Shown here in pieces: positions 9,905 through 18,499 of a stretch of DNA of 64,000 bases. The DNA lies in contig NZ_JAAAMG010000024.1 in assembly GCF_010500815.1 (NCBI RefSeq), forward strand, positions 17,070-81,069. The letters run 5' to 3'. The notes beneath the pieces are model-generated. The model did no database searches, was not told where the DNA came from, and was given only the letters and a program-made list of their open reading frames with translations. The position numbers and the translations under genes are program-made. The DNA is from Jiella pacifica (lineage in GTDB: Bacteria; Pseudomonadota; Alphaproteobacteria; Rhizobiales; Rhizobiaceae). Every line of letters begins with the position of its first letter. The first letter of the stretch is position 1.

Positions 9905-12642
9905 GCGGCTTGCAGCGTCAGCTGAAGATCCCGCGGACCGAACGTGTGCGCGAGGATGAGGAGCTTTCCGGCGGCGATGCCGCCGACGACCCGGCCTTGC
10001 GCGGTCGCTGGCACGAGCTCACCCGCGATGGCGTCGTCTCGGCGCTCGGCAGCTCGCCGGAAGGTCTCTCCACCACGGAGGCCGAACGACGCCTCGCCGT
10101 CTATGGCGCCAACGCGCTGCCGCAACCGCCGGGTCGCTCGCTCGCCGCGATCGTGCTCGGCCAGTTGAAGAGCCCATTGATCTACCTGCTTCTGGCCGCT
10201 GCGGCGGTCTCGCTCGTCCTGGCCGAGTATGACGATGCGGGCTTCATCTTTCTCGTCTTGACCATCAACACCGCTGTCGGGGCGGCGCAGGAGTGGCGCG
10301 CCGAGGCCAACACGGTAGCGCTGCGCTCGGCAATCGCGACGCTCGCCCGCGTGCTGCGGGGCGGCGTGGTTCGACGGGTGGATTCCAAACTCCTGGTTCC
10401 CGGCGACGTCGTGCTCCTCGAAAGCGGCGACCGGGTTCCGGCCGATCTGCGCCTCCTCGACGCCGCCGAGGCCCAAGCAGACGAATCCTCGCTGACGGGT
10501 GAGTCGCTTCCGGTCGATAAGGCGGCAGGAGACGCGCTTGCACCGGAGACGCAGCTTGCCGACCGGCTGACCATGCTGTTCGCCGGCTCGACCCTGCAGC
10601 GCGGACGGGTACGGGCGCTGGTGGTGGCCACCGGCAGCTACACGGAATTGGGCGCGATCGCAGGCGCCCTGCAGACGCCGTCCGCACCGCCGCCGCTGAC
10701 CCAGCGCCTGGACCGGTTCACGCGCCTGCTCGGGCTCGTCTCGCTGGGCCTCGTCGCAGCGGTCATCGCGCTCCAGCTCGGCATCGGGGCGTCGCTGCGG
10801 GACACCTTCTTCGTCGCGATTGCCCTTGCCGTATCCGTCATTCCCGAGGGGCTGCCGGTCGCGGTAACCGTCGCACTGTCGATCGCCACCCGGCGCATGG
10901 CGCGGCGGAACGTCATCGTCCGGCACCTGCCGGCCGTCGAGGGTCTGGGTGCCTGCACGGTCGTCGCCACCGACAAGACCGGGACGCTGACGATGAACCA
11001 GCTGACCGCAACGCGCCTGTGGCTGCCGGGGCACGGCTTCGTCGAGGTCGATGGCGTCGGCTTCGACCTCGAAGGAGGGCTGCATCAGGAAGGCGAGAGG
11101 CTGAGCGAGGGCGCCGATGCGGCGGTGCGGGCGCTGGCGCGCTCCGCAGCCTTGTGCAACGCGGCCGACCTCGATCCGGCCGGCGGCGCGGAGGGGCAGA
11201 GCGGCGACACGGTCGATCTCGCCTTCCTGGTTCTGGCGATCAAGGCCGGGCTCGACACCGGCACTCTGCGCAAGACGGCCCGGCGGATTGCCGACCTGCC
11301 GTTTTCCGCCGAGCGGAAATACGCCGCGAGCCTGCACGATCACGGCGACGGGCAGATGATCCATGTGAAAGGCGCCTCGGAAGTCATCCTGCCGCTCTGC
11401 CGGGACACCGACGAGGGCGCGGTGCTTGCGGTCGGCGAGGCGATGGCGAGCCGCGGCTATCGCGTGCTGGCAGTCGCGGCGCAGCAGGTCGACACCAAGA
11501 CCCGACCGGCGGCGGATCGCATCCTCGGTGACGGACTCGGCGGCCTGACGCTGCTCGGCCTCGTCGGCTTCATCGATCCCTTGCGACCGGAGGCGAAGCA
11601 AGCCGTCGCCGACTGCCACCGCGCCGGCGTCGCGGTCAAGATGATCACCGGCGACCACGCGGCGACGGCTCTTGCCATTGCCCGCGAGCTCGGCATCGCC
11701 GAGCGGCCGGAAGAGGTCGTGACGGGCCGGGAGATCGCCGCGGCCGACGCTGGTCTCGACGCGCGGATCGCAGAGGCGCAGGTCTTCGCCCGCGTCGAGC
11801 CGGCCCACAAGGTCACGATCGTCGAAGCTCTGCAGCGCGCCGGGCATCTCGTCGCCATGACCGGCGACGGCGTGAACGATGCGCCGGCCCTGCATCGCGC
11901 CGATCTCGGCGTCGCCATGGGACGCGACGGTACGGATGCGGCGCGCGACGCCGCCGATCTGGTCCTGACCGACGATAATTTCGCTTCGGTCGTCGCCGGT
12001 ATCGACGAGGGCCGCGCCGCCTATGCCAACATCCGCAAGGTCATCTACCTGACGATCTCGACCGGTGCCGCGGAGGCCGTGATGTTCCTCCTTGCGCTGG
12101 CCGTCGGCCTGCCGCTCCCGCTGACGGCGATCCAGCTCCTGTGGCTCAATCTGGTGACGAATGGCGGGCAGGACGTGGCGCTGGCCGCGGAAGGATCGGA
12201 GCCGGGCCTCCTCGATCTGCCGCCGCGTTCTCCGAGGGAGCCGCTGTTCGACGCGCTGATGCTTCGCCAGACGCTTCTTTCCGGCGGCGTCATCGGCCTC
12301 GTCTCCACCGCCGCTTTCGCCTGGATGATCGCCGCGGGATGGAGCGAGTTCGACGCCCGCAACACGCTGCTCTTCCTGATGGTGGCCTTCGAGAACGTCC
12401 ATGTCTTCAATTGCCGGTCTGAGACGCGTTCGGTCTTCCGTATCGCGCTCGCCGCAAACTGGCCGCTGATCGGAGCGGTCGTCGGGGCACAGGCGGTCCA
12501 TATCGGCGCGGCCTTCACGCCGGGGCTGAACGACCTCCTCGGCTTGGCACCGCTGCCGCTGTCGGAATGGCTGCTGCTGATCCCGATCGCGATGTCCGTT
12601 CTCGTCGTGATGGAATTCGAAAAGCTGACGCGACGCCGGTAA
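9901..12642 (+). CDS. P-type cation-transporting ATPase (P2 type)
   Basis: A 913-residue pump. N-terminal cation-ATPase domain (LGSSPEGLSTTEAERRL), actuator motif TGES (199-202), M4 motif VIPEGLP, phosphorylation motif DKTGT with D358, and hinge GDGVNDAP (655-662) are all present, so it should be active. The type is P2 (SERCA/PMR1-like). In M6 the Ca-pump sequence NLVTDG reads NLVTNG here, replacing the aspartate that ligates Ca2+ with Asn, so the ion may not be Ca2+; Na+, K+ or H+ are possible. It is co-translated with the HAD/HerA-like fusion and lies between the FixK-like gene and a universal stress protein. Confidence 0.88.
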   Translation: MSGLQRQLKIPRTERVREDEELSGGDAADDPALRGRWHELTRDGVVSALGSSPEGLSTTEAERRLAVYGANALPQPPGRSLAAIVLGQLKSPLIYLLLAAAAVSLVLAEYDDAGFIFLVLTINTAVGAAQEWRAEANTVALRSAIATLARVLRGGVVRRVDSKLLVPGDVVLLESGDRVPADLRLLDAAEAQADESSLTGESLPVDKAAGDALAPETQLADRLTMLFAGSTLQRGRVRALVVATGSYTELGAIAGALQTPSAPPPLTQRLDRFTRLLGLVSLGLVAAVIALQLGIGASLRDTFFVAIALAVSVIPEGLPVAVTVALSIATRRMARRNVIVRHLPAVEGLGACTVVATDKTGTLTMNQLTATRLWLPGHGFVEVDGVGFDLEGGLHQEGERLSEGADAAVRALARSAALCNAADLDPAGGAEGQSGDTVDLAFLVLAIKAGLDTGTLRKTARRIADLPFSAERKYAASLHDHGDGQMIHVKGASEVILPLCRDTDEGAVLAVGEAMASRGYRVLAVAAQQVDTKTRPAADRILGDGLGGLTLLGLVGFIDPLRPEAKQAVADCHRAGVAVKMITGDHAATALAIARELGIAERPEEVVTGREIAAADAGLDARIAEAQVFARVEPAHKVTIVEALQRAGHLVAMTGDGVNDAPALHRADLGVAMGRDGTDAARDAADLVLTDDNFASVVAGIDEGRAAYANIRKVIYLTISTGAAEAVMFLLALAVGLPLPLTAIQLLWLNLVTNGGQDVALAAEGSEPGLLDLPPRSPREPLFDALMLRQTLLSGGVIGLVSTAAFAWMIAAGWSEFDARNTLLFLMVAFENVHVFNCRSETRSVFRIALAANWPLIGAVVGAQAVHIGAAFTPGLNDLLGLAPLPLSEWLLLIPIAMSVLVVMEFEKLTRRR

Positions 12643-12989
12643 CTATTCAGAGGATCGATCCGGAATTCGCGCAGCGTCCGGGCGCGAGTTGAGGGACCGG
12701 CAAGGGCGTTCTGGCTCGAAGCGCCCAACGTCCTTTCCCGCCGTGACATGGCGGCGCGCATCCTCGAGGAATATCTCCAGCGGCTGCCCGATCAGATGGG
12801 CGATGTCTGCAAAGGTCTGTGCAACCACGATCGGTTGTCACAGCCCGTCTTCTGCCGATCTGTCGATCTCGGCCTGGCGGGCGTCAACCTTTCGGGGGAG
12901 GGCCCTGCGAGGCTTGAACAGGAAGGCTTTCGCTGACGACGGGGACGACCCTTTCGAGCCGCTCCCGTCGCCGGTGTGTTTCGTCTATG
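12643..12989. other. 347-base gap with no convincing gene
   Basis: This stretch separates the P-type ATPase from the convergent stress-protein gene. A 62-codon frame at 12748-12936 lacks a ribosome site and has no recognisable sequence, so it is not called. No clear rho-independent terminator was found. Confidence 0.5.
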
Positions 12990-13823
12990 TCAACGGCCGA
13001 GGAACAGAGGCATCGGAGGCTTTTCGGTCATTGCCTGGGTCACCCCGCCGAACAGCCATTCCCGCAGGCGCGAATGGCCGTAGGCGCCCATCACGATCAT
13101 CTCCGCAGACATGTCCATCGCATGCCGGCGCAGAGCCTCCTCCACGTCCCTGCCTTCGCTGGAGAGCCTTTCGACGGTGACGTTTGCGCCATGCCGCGCA
13201 AGATAGGCAGCGATGTCGGCGCCGGGTTCTGGTCCGTCGCCCCAGGACGTCGCTTGGGGATCGACCAGGACGACATGGACCGCATCCGCACCGGAGAGAA
13301 TGTCCGCTGCCTGGCGGACGGCCCGGGCGGCTTCGATCGTCGATGACCAGGCAACCATCACCTTGCGGGGCTTGAGCGTCGGAGCCGCGTCTTTGGGCAA
13401 CATCAGAACCGGGCTCTCCGCCTCGAACAGAGCGCCCTCGAGAACGGCATCCCACAGATCGCGCTCGGCGATCATTTGCGGACCGAGGACCACGAGATCC
13501 GCATAGCGGCCGCGACGGCCGACGATGCCGGCCATCATTGCGCGCTCTACATGGACTGAATCCACATCCGCCGACAGCCCGTCCGCCGCAAGTGAGGCGT
13601 TGATGGCGTCGATCTGCTCGCGAAGCGCGCGTATCCTGGCGTCCTGCTCCCTTAGCCAAAGGTCGGCGATCGCAGCGTGTTCGGCGAGCGGCGGCGGCTG
13701 AGAGACCGATGTGACGAGCAGCGAAAGATGAGAGCCGTTCTCGTCGCAGAGGCGCTGCAACATTTCGAGATCGCTCTTCCAGAGTTCGACGTTGACAACG
13801 CCGAGGATCGTCTTGAATCGCAT
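12990..13823 (-). CDS. universal stress protein, tandem UspA domains
   Basis: A 277-residue cytoplasmic protein with two UspA-like halves. The second half ends with the nucleotide-binding pattern GAYGHSRLREWLFGG-T (G-x2-G-H/S-x9-G), so this half can bind ATP; the first half has a degenerate version (LGPQMIAERDLWDAVLEG). Such tandem Usp proteins are common members of FNR/FixK-type low-oxygen regulons. A FixK-type box with a matching -10 hexamer lies upstream (13900-13913). It is transcribed towards the P-type ATPase. Confidence 0.88.
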   Translation of the reverse strand: MRFKTILGVVNVELWKSDLEMLQRLCDENGSHLSLLVTSVSQPPPLAEHAAIADLWLREQDARIRALREQIDAINASLAADGLSADVDSVHVERAMMAGIVGRRGRYADLVVLGPQMIAERDLWDAVLEGALFEAESPVLMLPKDAAPTLKPRKVMVAWSSTIEAARAVRQAADILSGADAVHVVLVDPQATSWGDGPEPGADIAAYLARHGANVTVERLSSEGRDVEEALRRHAMDMSAEMIVMGAYGHSRLREWLFGGVTQAMTEKPPMPLFLGR

Positions 13824-14228
13824 GGTCTTTTCGCTTGTTGGGCGGCCGATCGTTTCGGCGGCCTTGGGTGGAATCTAGCGAAATGTCCGATACCGGCATT
13901 TGCGGTGGATCAATTCGCACGACGAAAGATCTCGGCGCGTCGGCGATAGGACACGCCGTGCTCGCGCCGTCTCCAGGACCTTGATCCACGCTGGCCGATC
14001 CGCCACGCGGGCGCCGCCGCGGCAAAAAATCCGTCGAGCATCGTCAATCGATCTTGAGATCAAAGATGGTGACGGGCTTTGACGCGACGCTGGATCAGGG
14101 CGGCATCGCGAGACGAGCAGCTGGCAGGCTCGAAACCGTCGCCGACCTACGGACCGGGCGGAAAGCTCGATTGTCCCTTTCTTGTCGCTGGTCCGCGGAC
14201 GCTCGCTGGATGTGTGAACAAAAGCCCG
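13824..14228. other. 405-base gap holding the stress-protein promoter
   Basis: Apart from the FixK-type promoter at 13872-13913, nothing coding is supported here. Frames on the plus strand (for example 14054-14425) cover the small minus-strand gene next door and show no family signal. Confidence 0.4.
13872..13913 (-). promoter_or_regulatory. FNR/FixK-type promoter of the stress-protein gene
   Basis: The box TTGCGGTGGATCAA (13900-13913) matches eight of ten fixed positions of TTGAT-N4-ATCAA. With the centre at -41.5 transcription would start near 13865. A -10-like hexamer, TAGATT on the minus strand (13872-13877), matches four of six consensus bases at the expected position, leaving a leader of about 41 bases. 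The agreement of box, -10 and start supports a class II promoter. Confidence 0.5.
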
Positions 14229-14435
14229 TCAGCCGGTCTGGAGCCGCGCGATCGCCTCGATATCCTCGTGCAGAACCTGGTCGCGGCTCATCAGAACCTG
14301 GACGACTGGATCGCCGAGAACGTCGGAGAGTTGCGGTTCGTTTTCGGGGCCACGGCTCCAGCGATCGGGTGTCGAGCTGGCTCGGGGCCCTGCAACGCGG
14401 CGCATCAAGATGCGCGGCCGCTTGAATCTCAGCAT
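14229..14435 (-). CDS. small protein of unknown function (68 residues)
   Basis: I do not recognise a named family. The protein begins with a basic segment (MLRFKRPRILMRRV) and ends with an acidic helical part, DVLGDPVVQVLMSRDQVLHEDIEAI. The pattern DP-VQ-LM--D resembles short conserved hypotheticals of alphaproteobacteria. The start is chosen because GGGAG stands seven bases before the ATG (at 14435 on the minus strand); the frame is open further upstream but without a ribosome site. A perfect FNR/FixK palindrome lies 62-75 bases upstream, strong evidence that this is a real, regulated gene. Confidence 0.6.
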   Translation of the reverse strand: MLRFKRPRILMRRVAGPRASSTPDRWSRGPENEPQLSDVLGDPVVQVLMSRDQVLHEDIEAIARLQTG

Positions 14436-14496
14436 GGCTGTGCTCCCGTTCGATAGCCGGATGACGCCAGAATGTCGGATCCAATCCGCGGCGTCC

Positions 14497-14510
14497 TTGA
14501 TCCTGATCAA
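14497..14510 (-). promoter_or_regulatory. perfect FNR/FixK box
   Basis: TTGATCCTGATCAA is an exact TTGAT-N4-ATCAA palindrome. For the minus-strand small gene the class II position puts +1 at about 14462 with a weak -10 (CATTCT, 14469-14474), a 26-base leader and then the ATG at 14435. The plus-strand side holds no good gene for more than 1 kb. Confidence 0.7.
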
Positions 14511-14636
14511 GGCTCTTGAAATCCTTGCGCCATCGGAAAGCGAATTGGCGCTTCAAGGCTGAAGGTCAGCACAGGCTTTGCCCGTGGAAACGTCGCAGCG
14601 ACGTTGGAAGGACCGCTTTCGGCGTCCTCAAGTCTC

Positions 14637-15764
14637 TCAGATCCGCGCCAGGACGCCCCGGAAGCGCAGCAGCGACAGGGCGAAGTAAACTCCTCCCTGT
14701 GCCGTGAAGGTGAGAAGGTCCGGCCAGACCGTGCCGAGGCCGGCGCCGCGATACAGTACGCCTTGCGCGAAGGCGACGAAGGAGGGCGAAGGGGCGACCA
14801 CCTGCATCGTCAGGCGCAGCCAGTGCGGCATGCTTTCCAGCGGCGTCATGCCGCCTGACAGGAGGTTCAGTACCACCATGATCGGAATCACAAGAAGGCC
14901 GAACTGGCCCATCGAGGTGGAGAAGGTGGCGAGGAGGATGCCGAGCGAGGCGATCGTCACGGTGTAGAGGGCGGTTCCAGCGAGAAACAGCGGCATCGAC
15001 CCGGCGATCGGCACGGCGAGCGCCCATTGCACGACGACGATGAGGCACAGCGCCGCCGCGACGACGATCACCAGCCCGTTGGCGAAGATCTTCGACAGGA
15101 CGATCTCGGCCGGGGTCACCGGCATGACGAGGAGATGCTCGATCGTGCCATGCTCGCGCTCGCGGATCAGCGCGGCGCCGGCGAGGATGAGGGTCAGCAT
15201 GGTGATGCTGTTCATCACCTGCATCACCGACCCGAACCAGACCGTTTCGAGATTCGGATTGAACCAGGCGCGGACAACGAGATCCACCGGCTCGCGCGCG
15301 CTGCCGGGCCCACCCCCGAGAAAGCCGGCGATTTCGCCCGAAACGATGCTCGCGAGGTCGGTGGCGCCGTTGCCGGCCTGGGCCATGGCCGTCGCGTCGA
15401 TTTCGAGCAGGAGTTCCGGACGGCGGCCCGACACGAGATCGGCCTCGAAACGTGGCGGAACGTGTAGGACGAAGACGAACCGGCCGGCATCCAGCGCCGC
15501 ATCGACGGCGTCAGCCGCGATCTCCTCCGGCGCCTGGAACTCCGGCGGGCGGATGGCGTCCGCGAGCCGGCGCGAGAGCTGGGAGTGGTCTTCGTCGACG
15601 ATGGCCACGGCGACGTGCCGCACCTCCGTCGAGGCGTCGTTCGAGACCATGTAGATCGCCACGGTGAAGGAATAGACGACGAGGATCAGCATGACCGGAT
15701 CGGCCCAGATGCTGTGCAGCTCCTTGCCGATCAGCCTCAAGACGTTGGAGATCGTGCGCCGCAT
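14637..15764 (-). CDS. ABC-2 type exporter permease, YhhJ-like
   Basis: A 375-residue permease: one N-terminal membrane helix (residues 20-40), a large periplasmic domain to about residue 180, and five further helices from MQVMNSITMLTLILAGAALIREREHGTIEHLLVMP onward (ABC2_membrane_3 architecture). The REREHGT-EHL-VMP motif is characteristic. It is the last gene of an operon of membrane-fusion protein, double-ATPase/permease and permease, the same order as E. coli yhiI-rbbA-yhhJ. The start at 15764 overlaps nothing and ends three bases before rbbA's stop region, so the genes are contiguous. Substrate unknown. Confidence 0.88.
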   Translation of the reverse strand: MRRTISNVLRLIGKELHSIWADPVMLILVVYSFTVAIYMVSNDASTEVRHVAVAIVDEDHSQLSRRLADAIRPPEFQAPEEIAADAVDAALDAGRFVFVLHVPPRFEADLVSGRRPELLLEIDATAMAQAGNGATDLASIVSGEIAGFLGGGPGSAREPVDLVVRAWFNPNLETVWFGSVMQVMNSITMLTLILAGAALIREREHGTIEHLLVMPVTPAEIVLSKIFANGLVIVVAAALCLIVVVQWALAVPIAGSMPLFLAGTALYTVTIASLGILLATFSTSMGQFGLLVIPIMVVLNLLSGGMTPLESMPHWLRLTMQVVAPSPSFVAFAQGVLYRGAGLGTVWPDLLTFTAQGGVYFALSLLRFRGVLARI

Positions 15765-15766
15765 CG

Positions 15767-18499
15767 TCAGCGCTCCTGCTTCTTCAGCGCCAGTTGCGAC
15801 AGAAGGAGAAACACCAGCGCAAAGCCGGCGAGCGCCAGGACATTCGGCCACAGGTCGAGCCAGCCGAGGCCCTTGGTGAAGCAGCCGGTGGTGATCGGCT
15901 GATACCAGGCGGAGGGGAAGGCGAGGCCGACATATCGCCCGCCCCCCTCCAGCGAGGAGACCGGGACGATCAGGCCGGAAAAGTTCACCGCCGGGATGAT
16001 CGAGAGGATCGCCGTGGCGAAGATCGCCGCGACCTGGGTGCGGGTGAAGCATGAGAGCAACTGGCCGAAGCCGGTCGTCCCGGCGATGTAGAGGACCGTG
16101 GCAACGGCCAGCAGCGACAGCGAACCTCGAAAGGGTACCTGGAAGAGGAACAGCGCGATCAGCACCAGCGTCGCGGCGCTGACGAGGCCGATCGCGACAT
16201 AGGGAAGCTGCTTGCCGAGGAGAAACTCGACCTTGGAGATCGGCGTCGCATGAAGATTGGCGATCGATCCGGTCTCTTTCTCACGCACGACGCCGACCGC
16301 CGCCATGATCGCCGGGATCAGCACCAGCATCAGCATGATGACGTTGGGCACCGTGGCATTGACGCTGCGAAAGGCCTGGTTGAAGCGCAGCCGCGGCAGC
16401 AGCGTATAGGCCGCCGTCGCTTCCGTGCCGCTTTGCGCCGCAAGCGTCGCGGAATAGGCGTTGGCGACGCCGAGGACGTAACCCCGTGCGGTCTCGGCGC
16501 GAAACGGCATCGCCCCGTCGAGCGTCACAGATATCTGCGGCCGGCGCCCGGAGACGAGATCGCGGCCGTAGCCGTCGGGGACTTCGACGACGAAGCCGAG
16601 TTCGCCCGATTGCAGCCGCTCCGTCATCTCCGTCGCTGAATCGATCGCCGGCTGCTCGGCGAAATAGCGCGAGCTCGAAAACTGCTCGACGAGCTCGCGG
16701 CTTTCCGGTGTCCTATCCTGGTCGAAGGCGGCGAAGCTCAGATTCTCGACATTGAAGGAGATGCCGTATCCGAAGGTGACCATCAGGATGATCGGCCCGG
16801 CGAGGGCGAAGAACAGCCGGATGCGATCGCGCGTCAGCTCCATCGTCTCGCGCAGTGTATAGGCCCACAGCCGCTTGGTGGAAAAGCGCCGCGGCGCCGT
16901 CGCCCGCCGCGGTGGTTCGGCGATCACGGGCACAGTTTCGATCGCGGAGGCAGGCGGAACCTCGGCGCCGGTGGCTGCTTCGAGGTGGTCGATGAAGGCG
17001 TCTTCGAGCGAGGCTGCTCCGCGCTCGGCGACGAGATCGCCCGGCGCGCCCACCGCCAGCACACGGCCGGCATGCATCAGCGAAATGCGGTCGCAGCGCT
17101 CGGCCTCGTTCATGAAGTGGGTCGAGATGAAGATCGTCACCCCGTCCTCGCGCGACAGCTGGACGAGGCTGCGCCAGAAGCCGTCGCGGGCGATCGGATC
17201 GACGCCGGAGGTGGGCTCGTCGAGGATCAGAACCGCCGGGCGGTGGATGACGGCCACGGCGAGCTGCAGCCGCTGGCGGATGCCGAGCGGCAGGACGCCG
17301 GGCTTGCGGTCGGCGTGGTCGGCAAGGCCGTAGCGCTCCAGCATTGCCTCGATGCGGGCCGCCACCTCCGAGGCCGGAACGTGGAACAGCCGCGCATGCA
17401 GGTCGAGATTCTGCCGGACGGTCAGTTCCTCGTAGAGCGAGAAGCTCTGGGACATGTACCCGACATTGCCCCGGGTCTTCATGTCGCGGGCGTCCATCGG
17501 CTGGCCGAACAGCCGGGACGAGCCTTCGGTCGGCTGCAACAGGCCGGTCAGCATCTTCATCGTCGTCGTCTTGCCGCAGCCATTCGAGCCGAGAAAGCCG
17601 AAGATCTCGCCGCGCTCGATGCGAAAGCTGACATGGTCCACGGCGGTGAAGTCGCCGAACCTGCAGGTCAGGCCGTCAGCTTCGATCGCCGGCACGCCAT
17701 CGGCAGCAGCCGGGCGGGGCGGCACGAGGACCGGTACGTGGCCGGCGCGCACGGCTTCCGGCAGCAGCGAGATGAAGGCGGCTTCGAGAGTGTCTTTGCC
17801 GGCGTTGGAGCGGATTTCGGCCGGCGTTCCGGTGGCGATCACCCAGCCCGCATGCATCGCCGCCAGCCAGTCGAAGCGCTCGGCCTCTTCCATATACGCA
17901 GTGGCGACGACGACGCTCATGCCGGGGCGGCGGGTGCGAATGGTGTCGACGAGGTTCCAGAACTGTCGCCGCGACAACGGGTCGACGCCGGTGGTCGGCT
18001 CGTCGAGGATGAGAAGGTCGGGATCGTGGATCAGCGCGCAGCAGAGCGCCAGCTTCTGCTTCATGCCGCCAGACAGCTTGCCGGCCGGGCGGTCGACGAA
18101 GGGCGACAAGCCGGTGGCGGCGAGCAGCTCGACGATCCGCCGCTGCCGCTCTGCGGCGGAATGGCCGAACAGCCGGCCGAAGAAGTCGAGATTCTCTCTC
18201 ACGCTGAGCGTCGGGTAGAGATTGCGGCCGAGCCCTTGCGGCATGTAGGCGACGCGCGGCGACGACTGTCGGCGCTGGCCGGCATCGGCCATGTCGCCGC
18301 CGAGCGCCATAACTCGGCCGGTCTGGATTTTTCGCACACCCGCCGCCAGCGCCAGCACGGTCGATTTGCCGACGCCGTCCGGCCCGATCAGCCCGGCCAT
18401 GCAGCCGGACGGGATGGTGAGATCGAGATGGTCGAGCGCAAGGCTCGCACCGTAGCGATGCGTCACGCCGGCGAGTTCGACGACCGGACCGACGGTCAT
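15767..18499 (-). CDS. ABC transporter: two ATPase domains fused to permease, RbbA-like
   Basis: A 910-residue protein in three parts. ATPase 1 (to about 250): Walker A GPDGVGKST, signature LSGGMKQK, Walker B LLILDEPTTGVDP. ATPase 2 (about 275-500): Walker A GSNGCGKTT, Walker B LILDEPTSGVDP; its signature is LPLGIRQR rather than LSGGQ, as is common in the second domain. The C-terminal 370 residues are an ABC-2 permease with the VVREKETGSIANLHATP motif. This is the RbbA (YhiH) type; RbbA was once linked to ribosomes, but the operon with a membrane-fusion protein points to export. Confidence 0.9.
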   Translation of the reverse strand: MTVGPVVELAGVTHRYGASLALDHLDLTIPSGCMAGLIGPDGVGKSTVLALAAGVRKIQTGRVMALGGDMADAGQRRQSSPRVAYMPQGLGRNLYPTLSVRENLDFFGRLFGHSAAERQRRIVELLAATGLSPFVDRPAGKLSGGMKQKLALCCALIHDPDLLILDEPTTGVDPLSRRQFWNLVDTIRTRRPGMSVVVATAYMEEAERFDWLAAMHAGWVIATGTPAEIRSNAGKDTLEAAFISLLPEAVRAGHVPVLVPPRPAAADGVPAIEADGLTCRFGDFTAVDHVSFRIERGEIFGFLGSNGCGKTTTMKMLTGLLQPTEGSSRLFGQPMDARDMKTRGNVGYMSQSFSLYEELTVRQNLDLHARLFHVPASEVAARIEAMLERYGLADHADRKPGVLPLGIRQRLQLAVAVIHRPAVLILDEPTSGVDPIARDGFWRSLVQLSREDGVTIFISTHFMNEAERCDRISLMHAGRVLAVGAPGDLVAERGAASLEDAFIDHLEAATGAEVPPASAIETVPVIAEPPRRATAPRRFSTKRLWAYTLRETMELTRDRIRLFFALAGPIILMVTFGYGISFNVENLSFAAFDQDRTPESRELVEQFSSSRYFAEQPAIDSATEMTERLQSGELGFVVEVPDGYGRDLVSGRRPQISVTLDGAMPFRAETARGYVLGVANAYSATLAAQSGTEATAAYTLLPRLRFNQAFRSVNATVPNVIMLMLVLIPAIMAAVGVVREKETGSIANLHATPISKVEFLLGKQLPYVAIGLVSAATLVLIALFLFQVPFRGSLSLLAVATVLYIAGTTGFGQLLSCFTRTQVAAIFATAILSIIPAVNFSGLIVPVSSLEGGGRYVGLAFPSAWYQPITTGCFTKGLGWLDLWPNVLALAGFALVFLLLSQLALKKQER

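Noticed and set aside
9880..12501. 873-codon minus-strand frame opposite the P-type ATPase
   Set aside because: Same effect; Arg/Gly-rich translation with no motif, while the plus strand carries all P-type ATPase motifs.
12748..12936. 62-codon plus-strand frame after the P-type ATPase
   Set aside because: No ribosome site, no similarity recognised and no conserved pattern.
14040..14065. TTGAGATCAA near 14053 as another FixK box
   Set aside because: The half-sites are four bases too close to fit TTGAT-N4-ATCAA.
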